A stretch of 64,000 nucleotides of DNA. Origin: Trichormus variabilis 0441. Lineage in GTDB: Bacteria > Cyanobacteriota > Cyanobacteriia > Cyanobacteriales > Nostocaceae. A program made the translations under genes and the position numbers. Location: assembly GCF_009856605.1 (NCBI RefSeq), contig NZ_CP047242.1:2796001-2860000 (forward strand). Direction: 5' to 3'. The notes below the pieces were generated by a model. It searched no databases, was not told where the DNA came from, and saw only the letters and a list, made by a program, of their open reading frames with translations. Of the stretch, positions 8,404 through 16,381 are shown one piece after another. Within the stretch, counting starts at the first letter, position 1, and every line of letters begins with the position of its first letter.

Positions 8404-9789
8404 ATGAAAGTTAAAAAATTGATTAATCTGTTTTATCAAAACTGTGCGCGGTTTTTTTTCGCCTCTGATGATTCTAGGGTAAAAAGAAAAAATTGGCGAT
8501 TTTACCGATATCGTTGGCTATCGCTGTTTCTAGTAGGAATATTGGTTACTAGTGGATGTCAGGTAATCCAAAATGGCATGAAGGCAGATAAAGTCATTCA
8601 TTTAACTTTATGGCATGGGGTGAATCCGCCACCTAATCGGGATGTCTTTCAAAAGCTGGTAGATAAGTTTAACCAAAGCCATACAGATATTCAGGTAGAT
8701 GCGATTTACGCTGGACAACAAGACCAACAAATGCCGAAGATTTTGGCAGCTGTCGTAGGTAATGCGTCCCCGGATATTTTGTGGTACAACCCAGCAACTA
8801 CAGGGCAACTAGTAGAACTAAATGCCTTGGTTCCTTTGGACGAAATGTTGTCAAGTTCACTAATTAAAGATGAAATTGACCCCAGCTTATACCCGGCTGT
8901 GGAATACCAGGGTAAAACTTGGGCAGTACCTTTTGCTACAAATAATGTTGGCGTTTTTTATCGTCCCAGTTTGTTTAAGGCGGCGGGAATTACACAATTA
9001 CCTAAGACTTGGGAAGAGTTTCGGGAAGTTGCCAAAAAATTGACCCGTGATACCGATGGTGATGGAAGAATTGATCAACATGGGATGGTACTACCTTTAG
9101 GCAAAGGTGAGTTTACCGTTTTTACTTGGCTACCATTTATGTGGAGTGGAGGCGGCGAGTTGGTAAGCAAAGATTCACAGAATGCGGCTGGTGTCACTTT
9201 AGAAAATAATGCTGGGGCGATCGCTGCTTTACAATTGTGGCGTGATTTAATAACAGATGGTTCGGCTGTGTTATCAGGCCCAGAAAGAGGTTATGAAACC
9301 AACGATTTGCTAGCTGGTAAAGTAGCGATGCAATTAACCGGGCCTTGGACTTTAGGGGAGTTTCAAACTAGTGGGGTTGATTTTGATGTATTCCCTATTC
9401 CGGTGGGGCAAAGACCTGCTACTGTAATTGGCGGCGAAAATCTTTATATTTTTAAATCTAAACCGGAAAGAGAAAAGGCAGCTTTTAAATTTCTTGAATA
9501 TGCGGCTGGTGAGGAATTTCAAACAGAGTTAGCATTGGGAACCGGTTATTTACCAATCAATTTAAAATCCCGCGAAAGTGCAAAATATCAGGCATTTGTG
9601 AAAAAAGTACCCCAAGCAAAGGTATTTTTAGAACAGGCTAAATATGCGCGATCGCGTCCTACTTTCCCCGGTTATAATCGAATCTCTGATAGTGTGGGTC
9701 GGGCAGTGGAAACTGTATTGATGGGTAAAAGTTCCCCAGCAGATGCCCTAAAAGCTAGTCAGCAGCGCTTAGATTTGATTTTCAAATAA
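8404..9789 (+). CDS. ABC transporter substrate-binding lipoprotein, sugar type (family 1)
   Basis: A 461-residue extracytoplasmic solute-binding protein of the UgpB/MalE class. An unusually long 37-residue basic leader precedes the hydrophobic core WLSLFLVGILVTSGC, whose Cys52 is the lipidation site. The mature protein reads like a family 1 binder: LTLWHGV, PDILWYNPATTGQLVELNALVPLDE, WAVPFATNNVGVFYRPSLFKAAG, PKTWEEF, and near the end GYLPIN and ARSRPTFPGYNRI. It also has a DTDGDGRID loop that could bind calcium. A sugar, oligosaccharide or glycerol derivative is the likely ligand. No permease or ATPase lies beside it, so its membrane partner is encoded elsewhere. Confidence 0.9.
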   Translation: MKVKKLINLFYQNCARFFFASDDSRVKRKNWRFYRYRWLSLFLVGILVTSGCQVIQNGMKADKVIHLTLWHGVNPPPNRDVFQKLVDKFNQSHTDIQVDAIYAGQQDQQMPKILAAVVGNASPDILWYNPATTGQLVELNALVPLDEMLSSSLIKDEIDPSLYPAVEYQGKTWAVPFATNNVGVFYRPSLFKAAGITQLPKTWEEFREVAKKLTRDTDGDGRIDQHGMVLPLGKGEFTVFTWLPFMWSGGGELVSKDSQNAAGVTLENNAGAIAALQLWRDLITDGSAVLSGPERGYETNDLLAGKVAMQLTGPWTLGEFQTSGVDFDVFPIPVGQRPATVIGGENLYIFKSKPEREKAAFKFLEYAAGEEFQTELALGTGYLPINLKSRESAKYQAFVKKVPQAKVFLEQAKYARSRPTFPGYNRISDSVGRAVETVLMGKSSPADALKASQQRLDLIFK

Positions 9790-9922
9790 GGGAACAAAAA
9801 AATAAATTACCCGAAATTGATGTTTTGGTTGGGTGCGTCAGTATGAAGAATTTCTGAGTATAGTTAGGTTTTATGGTAAGTAGCGCACCCTAAATTTTGG
9901 ATATTTTTATCTGGAAGTCCCT
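9789..9922. mobile_element. Dispersed about 135-bp repeat, copy 1
   Basis: Matches 27949-28083 over its whole length: the AGGGAAnnCCAAAAAATAAAT-like left end, GGGTGCGTCAGTATGAA, AGNTAGGTTTT, GCGCACCCTA and the right end ATTTTTATCTGGAAGTCCC. GGGTGCG and CGCACCC within it can pair to a hairpin, and the ends GGGA/TCCC are inverted. It has no ORF. Its form is that of a small non-autonomous element. It begins at the stop codon of the binding-protein gene. Confidence 0.65.
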
Positions 9923-10239
9923 AATTAATAGCAATTAACTCAATTTACTGGTTGTGTAAATATAGTTTTTGGAATTGGTAATTGGTAATTAGGAAGACAG
10001 TAGGGTGGGCATTGCCCACCATGTAAATGCTTGGCTGAAAAACGCTCTAATTTCAATTACAAATCACACGTTACCAATATACGATTTGAAAATCCACAAT
10101 ATACTTTATTGCCAAATCCCCAATTCATTGTGGTATAAAAAGTAATTGCTGCTTTACTTTTGAGTTAAAAGTACCTGATTCAAAAATTTCAGAATTTTTT
10201 ACCTCAATGCTGACATAACAGGGCAATACTACTACTGCA
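9923..10239. other. Non-coding gap with short palindrome upstream of deacetylase
   Basis: About 320 bp without a gene. It holds the GTAGGGTGGGCATTGCCCACC repeat at 10000-10020 and otherwise AT-rich sequence that should include the deacetylase promoter. I could not pick a convincing -10/-35 pair. Confidence 0.5.
10000..10020. repeat. GTAGGGTGGGCATTGCCCACC palindromic repeat
   Basis: A near-perfect palindrome (GGTGGGCA/TTGCCCACC). The same unit occurs twice in inverted orientation at 42727-42781, so it is a dispersed repeat. Confidence 0.75.
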
Positions 10240-11106
10240 ATGACTACTCAAAATTTTCCTTTTAGTTTAGCCTTAGTTTCTATAATTTCTCTAGCTGTAC
10301 TCAATTTTAGAACTACTGAGCCTATAGTACCTATTTTAGGATTTCACGGCATTTTAGATACGAAAAGTAATAAGACTATATCAGCTTTATCTCCAGAGGA
10401 GATGCACTACTCAAAACAGGAGTTAGAAAAACTTTTAGAGTCTTTAATTATTAACAACTATTGGTTTTTAAGCACAGAAGATTTATATAATTTTCATTTA
10501 ACTAAATCCCAGGAAATTCCGGCAGAACATCGGCGAAAAAAGCCGATAATGTTGACATTTGATGATGGATATAAATCAGTACATACCAAGCTATTACCTA
10601 TTTTATATAAGCTAGAAAAAAAATATGGAATAAAGGTAAAAATAGTCTTATTTATTAATCCCAGTCGTTTAGCTCAAAAAACAAGTAGTAGTAAAAATCA
10701 TTTGAGTTGCCAAGAAATCAGGGAAGGTTTACAAAAAGGTTTTTATGATATTCAATCTCACGGATTAAATCACAAGGATTTAACCAAATTATCCCGGCGA
10801 GAACTGGTGCATGAACTTTTAAAATCTAGAAGTATCCTCAGAAAATGTACACAAGATTTAGATCCAGAACAAAAGGTAGCATCTCATTTTGCTTATCCTT
10901 ATGGAGCTTATAATAAACAGGTAGAGTTATATGTTTCTAGATATTATTTATCCGGGTATTTATATAATGACGAAACTTTAAATTACACTTGTAAACATAA
11001 TTCTTATGAAATTCCTCGATTAATAGTTAATTACACTAAATCACCTAAACAAATTATCAAGATGGTTGAGGACTTAGCTCCAATTAGTAATCAGGTGTGT
11101 CAATAA
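10240..11106 (+). CDS. Polysaccharide deacetylase (NodB domain, CE4 family)
   Basis: A 288-residue protein with an N-terminal hydrophobic segment (residues 7-23, signal anchor or signal peptide) and a NodB-type catalytic domain. Visible motifs are GFHGIL, TFDDGY (metal and base aspartates), SHGLNH (metal-binding His pair) and FAYPYGAYN. CE4 enzymes remove N- or O-acetyl groups from peptidoglycan, chitin-like or other envelope polysaccharides outside the cytoplasm. Base composition is more AT-rich than that of its neighbours. It is the only envelope-polysaccharide gene in this part, so the substrate is not indicated. Confidence 0.9.
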   Translation: MTTQNFPFSLALVSIISLAVLNFRTTEPIVPILGFHGILDTKSNKTISALSPEEMHYSKQELEKLLESLIINNYWFLSTEDLYNFHLTKSQEIPAEHRRKKPIMLTFDDGYKSVHTKLLPILYKLEKKYGIKVKIVLFINPSRLAQKTSSSKNHLSCQEIREGLQKGFYDIQSHGLNHKDLTKLSRRELVHELLKSRSILRKCTQDLDPEQKVASHFAYPYGAYNKQVELYVSRYYLSGYLYNDETLNYTCKHNSYEIPRLIVNYTKSPKQIIKMVEDLAPISNQVCQ

Positions 11107-11215
11107 GGAATTAGGGAGCTACTTTAGCCATGTATATACCTTAATCCTCCCTAGTTTTTGCATACAGCCATGTATATACATAATTTAAAGCTGAGGACTA
11201 GCCAACCGTAGGTGA

Positions 11216-12085
11216 TTACGAGTTAGTGTGATTGCCTGAAAAACCTTGGCGGGCAAAGATTTCAATCATTTCACTGCGAGTCAAATTATTTTTCTCTGCT
11301 AATTCTGCCAATTGTTCCCAGGCTGTATTCGTCAATCTTATGGACCTTAACTGTTTGGGTTCTGAAGCGTAGTCCATCTGGAATTTACCCGAAGCTGTAC
11401 GCCTGCGCCTTGGGGATTTCTGCCTTGTACCAGAATACTGATTAGTAGAAGTATTTTGAGAAAGATTAATAGTGATTAAATTAATCAGATTGTCAATCAG
11501 GCGATCGCTCTCCATTGGCAAGATATCCTGACTATGGAGCATATATTGAAGAATTATAAAATGCACTACTGTACCAAGAAAAATACGTGCTGCTACCTCT
11601 GGATCAGGTAATTTTAGTTCTGAATGCTCTGTAAAATATTCACTTAGCCTCTGTAGAGCTTGTTTATCTATGTTGCAGACAAAGGTTTTTGCTAAGGATG
11701 GAAACCGCCCAGATTCGCCGATAATTAGCCTGACTAAACTCAAAAACTCTGGTTCTTGCTCTACTTGATTGAAAATATTTGTTGCTAAACGGCGTAGAAC
11801 AATATGGGGTTCTCCTTGCAAAAGCTCAGGATTGTGCATTAAAAAACATTTTTCCTGGGCTAGTTTTTCAATCAAAGCAGCAAATAATCCTTCTTTGTCT
11901 TGAAAGTAGCTGTAGACAGTGGTTTTCGAGACTCCGGCTGCGGCTGTCACTCTATCCATTGTTGTAGCTGCATATCCGTGGGTCAAAAATTCTTGCATCG
12001 CACCGTTGAGAATTGCATCAACCTTTTCTGCTGACGGCAAGCGGTCGGCATGATTAGTTTCTATATGTGCCTTTTTCTTACTCAT
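11216..12085 (-). CDS. TetR-type regulator fused to a C-terminal ribbon-helix-helix domain
   Basis: A 289-residue regulator. Residues 22-70 are a clear TetR DNA-binding domain (AILNGAMQEFLTHGYAATTMDRV, AAAGVSKTTVYSYFQDKEGLF). Residues 70-205 form the helical ligand/dimer domain. A basic linker (QKSPRRRRTASGK) leads to residues 246-282, which read like a CopG/Arc ribbon-helix-helix unit: strand RSIRLT, helix NTAWEQLAELAEKNN, turn, helix LTRSEMIEIFARQGF. TetR proteins normally lack such a tail. It is divergent from devB, and an inverted repeat in the shared promoter (12204-12235) is its probable operator, so it likely controls the exporter and itself. Confidence 0.88.
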   Translation of the reverse strand: MSKKKAHIETNHADRLPSAEKVDAILNGAMQEFLTHGYAATTMDRVTAAAGVSKTTVYSYFQDKEGLFAALIEKLAQEKCFLMHNPELLQGEPHIVLRRLATNIFNQVEQEPEFLSLVRLIIGESGRFPSLAKTFVCNIDKQALQRLSEYFTEHSELKLPDPEVAARIFLGTVVHFIILQYMLHSQDILPMESDRLIDNLINLITINLSQNTSTNQYSGTRQKSPRRRRTASGKFQMDYASEPKQLRSIRLTNTAWEQLAELAEKNNLTRSEMIEIFARQGFSGNHTNS

Positions 12086-12182
12086 ATTTTTATATTTTCG
12101 CTAAATAAACTAGCTTAGATCGATAAGTGAACCTAATTGTGGAGATTCCTGCGGTAATGATTCATTTTCTGCCCATAAACCC

Positions 12183-12235
12183 TTGACAATATTGTAATGT
12201 ACGGTTTAGTTTAATTGTAGATTACTAAACTAAAC
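12183..12235 (+). promoter_or_regulatory. Probable devBCA promoter with TetR-type operator
   Basis: GTTTAGTTTA at 12204-12213 and its exact complement TAAACTAAAC at 12226-12235 form a 10-bp inverted repeat with a 12-bp spacer. A TTGACA hexamer lies at 12183-12188, and 18 bp downstream is TAGTTT (12207-12212), a plausible -10 inside the left arm. A repressor bound here would block the promoter. The site lies between the divergent TetR gene (start 12085) and devB (start 12270). The assignment rests on position and symmetry. Confidence 0.6.
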
Positions 12236-12269
12236 AGTTTATTTAGCGTCCTAAACAAAAGAGGGGCTT

Positions 12270-13604
12270 ATGGTACGCGAGGTAGCAGATCAAGGTTCCG
12301 TATTCTTCAAGCGTAACTCCCGACAATTACTCATTTTGGCAGCAGCCACAGGTTTGGCGATCGCTGGTGTAAAGGGTTATAGTTCACTCCAAACTCAAGC
12401 ACAGCCATCTCCTGTAAGTCTAACTCCCCAAGTCAGCACACCGCAGATAAAAACGGTAACGGCATTGGGCAGACTAGAACCAAAGGGTGAAGTCATTAAA
12501 CTTTCCGCACCTTCATCACCTGGACAAGGAAGTCGAGTAGAGAAACTGTTAGTTAAAGAAGGGGATAAGGTAAAAGCTGGACAAGTAATTGCTATTTTAG
12601 ATAACCGCGATCGCCTAGAGGCAGCTTACCAAGAAGCCCAAGAAGCGGTGAAAGTCGCCCAAGTTAACTTAGAGAAAGTCCGAGAAGGGGCAAAAGTTGG
12701 GGAGATAGAAGCCCAGAGAGCCGAAATTGCCCGTGTCCAGGCACAGACAACAGGTGATGAGAGAGAACAACAAGAAACCGTAGCCAGATTAGAAGCCCAA
12801 TGGCAAGGTGAGAAATCAGCCCAACAGGCCACAGTTAAGAGATTAGAGGCAGAACTGAAAAACGCTCAAAGTGAATGGGAACGCTATCAAAAGCTTTATG
12901 CTGACGGTGCAATTTCCCAGTCTTCCTATGATACTAAGCGATTAAGTGTAGATACTATTACTCAACAGTTGAGTGAAGCGCAAGCCAACCTGCAAAGAAT
13001 TGATAGTACTGGACGTAAGCAAATCAGCGAAGCGAAAACAGCCCTATCTCGAATCAACACTACAGGTAGCAAACAAGTCAGCGCCGCCGCCGCTACTTTA
13101 AATAAAATTGCGGAAGTGCGTCCTATTGATATACAAGCAGCCAAGGTAGAGGTAGACCGTGCTTTAGCAGCAGCAAAACAGGCAAAGGCTAACTTAGATC
13201 AAGTTTATGTGCGTTGGCCGAAGGACTTGGCGGAGCCATCGCCCCAAGATGGTGTGATATTTGACATCTACACCCGTGCAGGCGAAGTTGTATCCACTGA
13301 TGGCATCGTCGAAATTGGGCGAATCGACCAGATGTATGCAGTTGTCGAAGTTTATCAAAGCGATGTCAACAAAGTCCGTACAGGGCAAAAAGTGGAGATA
13401 TCGAGTAAATCTCTCCCAGGAAAACTGCGAGGTACAGTAGACCAAATTGGCTGGAAAGTCCAACGTCAGAACATTATCAACAGCGACCCTAGTGAAAATA
13501 TTGATTCACGCGTCGTAGAAGTTCATGTGCAACTAGATGAAGCCTCAAGCCAAAAAGCTGCCAAATTCACTAACTTACAAGTCACAGCAGTAATTGAACT
13601 ATGA
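12270..13604 (+). CDS. devB: ABC exporter membrane-fusion protein, DevB family (HlyD-like)
   Basis: A 444-residue periplasmic adaptor. One membrane segment at residues 20-37 (LLILAAATGLAIAGVKG) anchors it. A lipoyl-type half-domain follows (VTALGRLEPKGEVIKLSAPS, VEKLLVKEGDKVKAGQVIAILDNRDRLEAA). Then comes a long Gln/Ala/Glu-rich coiled-coil hairpin, roughly residues 115-300, containing LYADGAISQSSYDTKRLSVDT. The second lipoyl half and beta-barrel follow (SPQDGVIFDIYTRAGEVV, VEVYQSDVNKVRTGQKVEIS). In heterocyst formers DevB joins DevC/DevA to a TolC-like channel and exports glycolipids; several paralogous sets exist per genome, so this set's cargo is open. First gene of devB-devC-devA. Confidence 0.92.
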   Translation: MVREVADQGSVFFKRNSRQLLILAAATGLAIAGVKGYSSLQTQAQPSPVSLTPQVSTPQIKTVTALGRLEPKGEVIKLSAPSSPGQGSRVEKLLVKEGDKVKAGQVIAILDNRDRLEAAYQEAQEAVKVAQVNLEKVREGAKVGEIEAQRAEIARVQAQTTGDEREQQETVARLEAQWQGEKSAQQATVKRLEAELKNAQSEWERYQKLYADGAISQSSYDTKRLSVDTITQQLSEAQANLQRIDSTGRKQISEAKTALSRINTTGSKQVSAAAATLNKIAEVRPIDIQAAKVEVDRALAAAKQAKANLDQVYVRWPKDLAEPSPQDGVIFDIYTRAGEVVSTDGIVEIGRIDQMYAVVEVYQSDVNKVRTGQKVEISSKSLPGKLRGTVDQIGWKVQRQNIINSDPSENIDSRVVEVHVQLDEASSQKAAKFTNLQVTAVIEL

Positions 13605-13647
13605 GGCTGTTGACCAATGACTATTGACTATTGACTAATAACTAAAT

Positions 13648-14826
13648 ATGACTGGATTCATTCAAGAACTACAGCGACGTACACCTTTGGGATGGCTACA
13701 ACTGAGTCATTATAAAAGCCGCCTCTTGGTTGCTTTATCTGGTATCGCCTTTGCCGATGTCCTGATGTTCATGCAGTTGGGCTTTCAAAATGCCTTGTAT
13801 GACAGTAACACCCGCCTCAATCGGGCAGTGCTTGCAGACATCGTTTTAATCAGTCCTCAAAGCCGAAATATGCAGAACTTGGCTACCTTCTCGCGGCGGC
13901 GGCTGTTGCAAGCTGCGGATGTTCCCGGTGTGAAGTCCGCAGAAGCCATGTATATCGGTTTAGTCACCTGGAAAAATCCCCAAACTCGCCGTAAAACTTC
14001 AGTACAAGCAATTGGGTTTAATCCTGAGCAACCTGCTTTGAATATCCCAGAAGTTAACAATCAGCTAGATAAGATTAAGTTACCAGATAACTTCATTTTC
14101 GACCGCGCAGCTAGGGGTGAATACAACAAAGTTTTTAGTCAAATTAGTGCGGGGGAAAGTGTCACTACAGAAGTAGATAAACGTACCATCTCGATTAGTG
14201 GGACATTTAAACTAGGTGCTTCCTTTGGTGCTGACGGTACTTTAATTTCTAGTGATGAAAACTTCCTGCGTTTGTTTCCTCGCAGGCTAGCAGGAAGTAT
14301 CAATCTAGGCTTAGTTAATGTTCAACCCGGTTATGATCCAAAACAAGTAGCCGAAGCACTGAAGTCTTACCTTCCAAATGATGATGTCAAAGTATTGACT
14401 CGTGCTGAATACGTCAAAATGGAGGAAGACTACTGGAAAACAAGTAGCCCCATCGGCTTCATTTTCAGTTTAGGCGTATCAATGGGATTTATGGTCGGTG
14501 TGATTATTGTTTATCAAGTACTTTCCACTGACGTAAATGCCCACCTCAAAGAATATGCCACATTCAAAGCAATGGGATACGGCAATTCTTATTTATTAGG
14601 AGTAATTTTTGAAGAAGCTTTAATTCTAGCAGTCTTGGGTTTTATTCCAGGGTTTATAGTTCCCTTAGGGCTTTATCGATTAGCCGCAAATGCCACAAAT
14701 TTACCCATATTTATGACAGCAGTTAGAGCCTTCTTAGTCTTATTATTAACCCTAATCATGTGTATCTTTTCTGGAGCTATAGCCACACGTAAATTACAAT
14801 CTGCTGACCCAGCCGATATGTTTTGA
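13648..14826 (+). CDS. devC: ABC exporter permease, DevC family
   Basis: A 392-residue inner-membrane permease of the MacB/FtsX type. It has the family N-terminus (RRTPLGWLQLSHYKSRLLVALSGIAFA) with the first membrane helix at about 28-48. A large periplasmic domain of about 210 residues follows, and three further helices form the FtsX core (residues ~268-292 SLGVSMGFMVGVIIVYQVL, ~318-345, ~352-378). The end is ATRKLQSADPADMF, the usual DevC C-terminus. It lies 43 bp after devB, with heptamer repeats in the gap, and its stop overlaps the region just before devA. Confidence 0.93.
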   Translation: MTGFIQELQRRTPLGWLQLSHYKSRLLVALSGIAFADVLMFMQLGFQNALYDSNTRLNRAVLADIVLISPQSRNMQNLATFSRRRLLQAADVPGVKSAEAMYIGLVTWKNPQTRRKTSVQAIGFNPEQPALNIPEVNNQLDKIKLPDNFIFDRAARGEYNKVFSQISAGESVTTEVDKRTISISGTFKLGASFGADGTLISSDENFLRLFPRRLAGSINLGLVNVQPGYDPKQVAEALKSYLPNDDVKVLTRAEYVKMEEDYWKTSSPIGFIFSLGVSMGFMVGVIIVYQVLSTDVNAHLKEYATFKAMGYGNSYLLGVIFEEALILAVLGFIPGFIVPLGLYRLAANATNLPIFMTAVRAFLVLLLTLIMCIFSGAIATRKLQSADPADMF

Positions 14827-14834
14827 GACAAGTT

Positions 14835-15548
14835 ATGCAAAGCATTAATACTTCCGAACCTGTAATTTCCATTCAAAACCTCGACCATTACTTTGGTAGT
14901 GGACAACTCCGCAAACAGGTTTTATTTAATATCAACCTCGAAATTAATGCAGGCGAAATAGTGATTATGACAGGGCCTTCCGGTTCTGGAAAAACTACCC
15001 TACTAACTTTAGTTGGTGGCTTGCGTTCAGCCCAGTCTGGTAATTTGCGGATTTTAGGTAGTGAACTCTGCGGTGCTAGTAGTAAACAGTTGACTCAAGC
15101 ACGACGCAACAACGGTTATATATTCCAAGCGCATAACCTACACGGTAGCCTAACAGCACTGCAAAATGTGCGGATGGGTTTGGAATTGCAACCAGGAATT
15201 TCCACCCAAGAAATGCTCACTCGCTCAACAGCAATGTTAGAAGAAGTCGGCTTAGGAAATCGGCTGAATTATTACCCAGATAACTTATCGGGAGGACAAA
15301 AACAAAGGGTAGCGATCGCTCGTGCTTTAGTCAGTCAGCCTAAAATAGTCTTAGCTGATGAACCAACAGCCGCACTAGATAAACAATCAGGGCGCGATGT
15401 CGTGGAATTAATGCAAAAATTAGCCAAAGAGCATCACTGTACAATTCTGCTAGTTACCCACGACAACCGCATTTTAGACATCGCTGATCGCATTGTCTAC
15501 ATGGAAGATGGTCATCTTGTCAAGGACGAGGTGAGTGTCAATAAATGA
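14835..15548 (+). CDS. devA: ABC exporter ATP-binding protein, DevA family
   Basis: A 237-residue ATPase with every catalytic element intact: Walker A GPSGSGKTT (47-55), Q-loop Gln98 (YIFQAHNL), signature LSGGQKQR (151-158), Walker B IVLADEP with Glu176, and switch His209 (LLVTHD). It is close to the MacB/LolD ATPases that serve FtsX-type permeases. ATG 14835 is preferred; a TTG at 14823 overlapping the devC stop would add four residues. It energises DevBC. The palindrome directly after the stop (15549-15578) may terminate the operon transcript. Confidence 0.94.
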   Translation: MQSINTSEPVISIQNLDHYFGSGQLRKQVLFNINLEINAGEIVIMTGPSGSGKTTLLTLVGGLRSAQSGNLRILGSELCGASSKQLTQARRNNGYIFQAHNLHGSLTALQNVRMGLELQPGISTQEMLTRSTAMLEEVGLGNRLNYYPDNLSGGQKQRVAIARALVSQPKIVLADEPTAALDKQSGRDVVELMQKLAKEHHCTILLVTHDNRILDIADRIVYMEDGHLVKDEVSVNK

Positions 15549-15578
15549 TGTAGAGACGTTGCATACAACGTCTCTACA
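15549..15578. repeat. Palindromic repeat GTAGAGACGTTGCATACAACG..., terminator-like
   Basis: A 30-base near-perfect palindrome (TGTAGAGACGTTG / CAACGTCTCTACA) one base after the devA stop codon. The same core stands at 29951-29974, and the similarity runs on in both places into CAGAATAAAGNNCATCT, so it is a dispersed repeat that could also act as a hairpin terminator here. There is no U-tract. Confidence 0.75.
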
Positions 15579-15601
15579 GTCCAGAATAAAGCACATCTTC
15601 A

Positions 15602-16363
15602 TTAAGAAACGGTATCAGCATTCAAAAATTCTAAATACCCATTACTCAGTTCTTTGACAGCTAAATCATAAAATTGCTTACCATGTTCTGGTGTTGCTAA
15701 AGCGGGATTAGAACCCATCCGTCCATCTGGGTAATGTTGGCGAAAATCGGTAGCACTGTAAATTCGATGTCCTCTGGCTACTTCTGGTGAAAGCGGTGCT
15801 TGCTTAATCGCTTCTGGGTAGACATATTGAGTTACAGCTACTTCACTAGGGGTAGCATGAGAACCTTCTTGATCACCATACAATTCTTTGGCAAGCTGGT
15901 ACACGGAACCACACATAAACCAGTTGGCGACTTGACATTGTACTTTATGGGCAGAGGGAATCTGCAAGTCTTCCAGATACGCGTATGTTTCCGAGAATGC
16001 AGCTTTGAGAGTGGCGATATTACCACCGTGTCCGTTAATAAAGTAGAACTTTGTAAAACCAGCTTTAGCCAGGCTAGTCACATAATCTCGCACCAGCAAA
16101 ATTAAAGTACTGGGACGCAAACTAATCGTACCTGGAAAAGCGGTATGGTGTAGAGCCATCCCTACATTAATTGTAGGTGCAACGATCGCCCCAGTTGCTT
16201 CACCCACACCACGAGCGATCGCTTCTGCACAAATCGCATCTGTACCAATTAATCCCGTCGGCCCATGTTGTTCAGTCGAACCAATCGGGAGAATAATCCC
16301 TGTTGATTTTTGCAAGTAGGTTTCAACTTCCTGCCATGTGCTTAAACTTAGTAACATTTTCAC
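15602..16363 (-). CDS. Creatininase-family amidohydrolase
   Basis: A 253-residue metal-dependent hydrolase of the creatinine amidohydrolase fold. The family metal and active-site motifs are visible: PIGSTEQHGP near residue 27, GTDAICAEAIARG, PTINVGMALHHTAFPGTISL and FINGHGGNIATLKAA, with EGSHATPSEVAVTQYV further on. The fold also serves mycofactocin-type peptidases and other C-N hydrolases, so creatinine is not necessarily the substrate. Its start is 18 bp downstream of the carotenoid oxygenase stop, so the two are almost certainly one operon. Confidence 0.9.
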   Translation of the reverse strand: MKMLLSLSTWQEVETYLQKSTGIILPIGSTEQHGPTGLIGTDAICAEAIARGVGEATGAIVAPTINVGMALHHTAFPGTISLRPSTLILLVRDYVTSLAKAGFTKFYFINGHGGNIATLKAAFSETYAYLEDLQIPSAHKVQCQVANWFMCGSVYQLAKELYGDQEGSHATPSEVAVTQYVYPEAIKQAPLSPEVARGHRIYSATDFRQHYPDGRMGSNPALATPEHGKQFYDLAVKELSNGYLEFLNADTVS

Positions 16364-16381
16364 TCACTTTGCAGTACTAGT

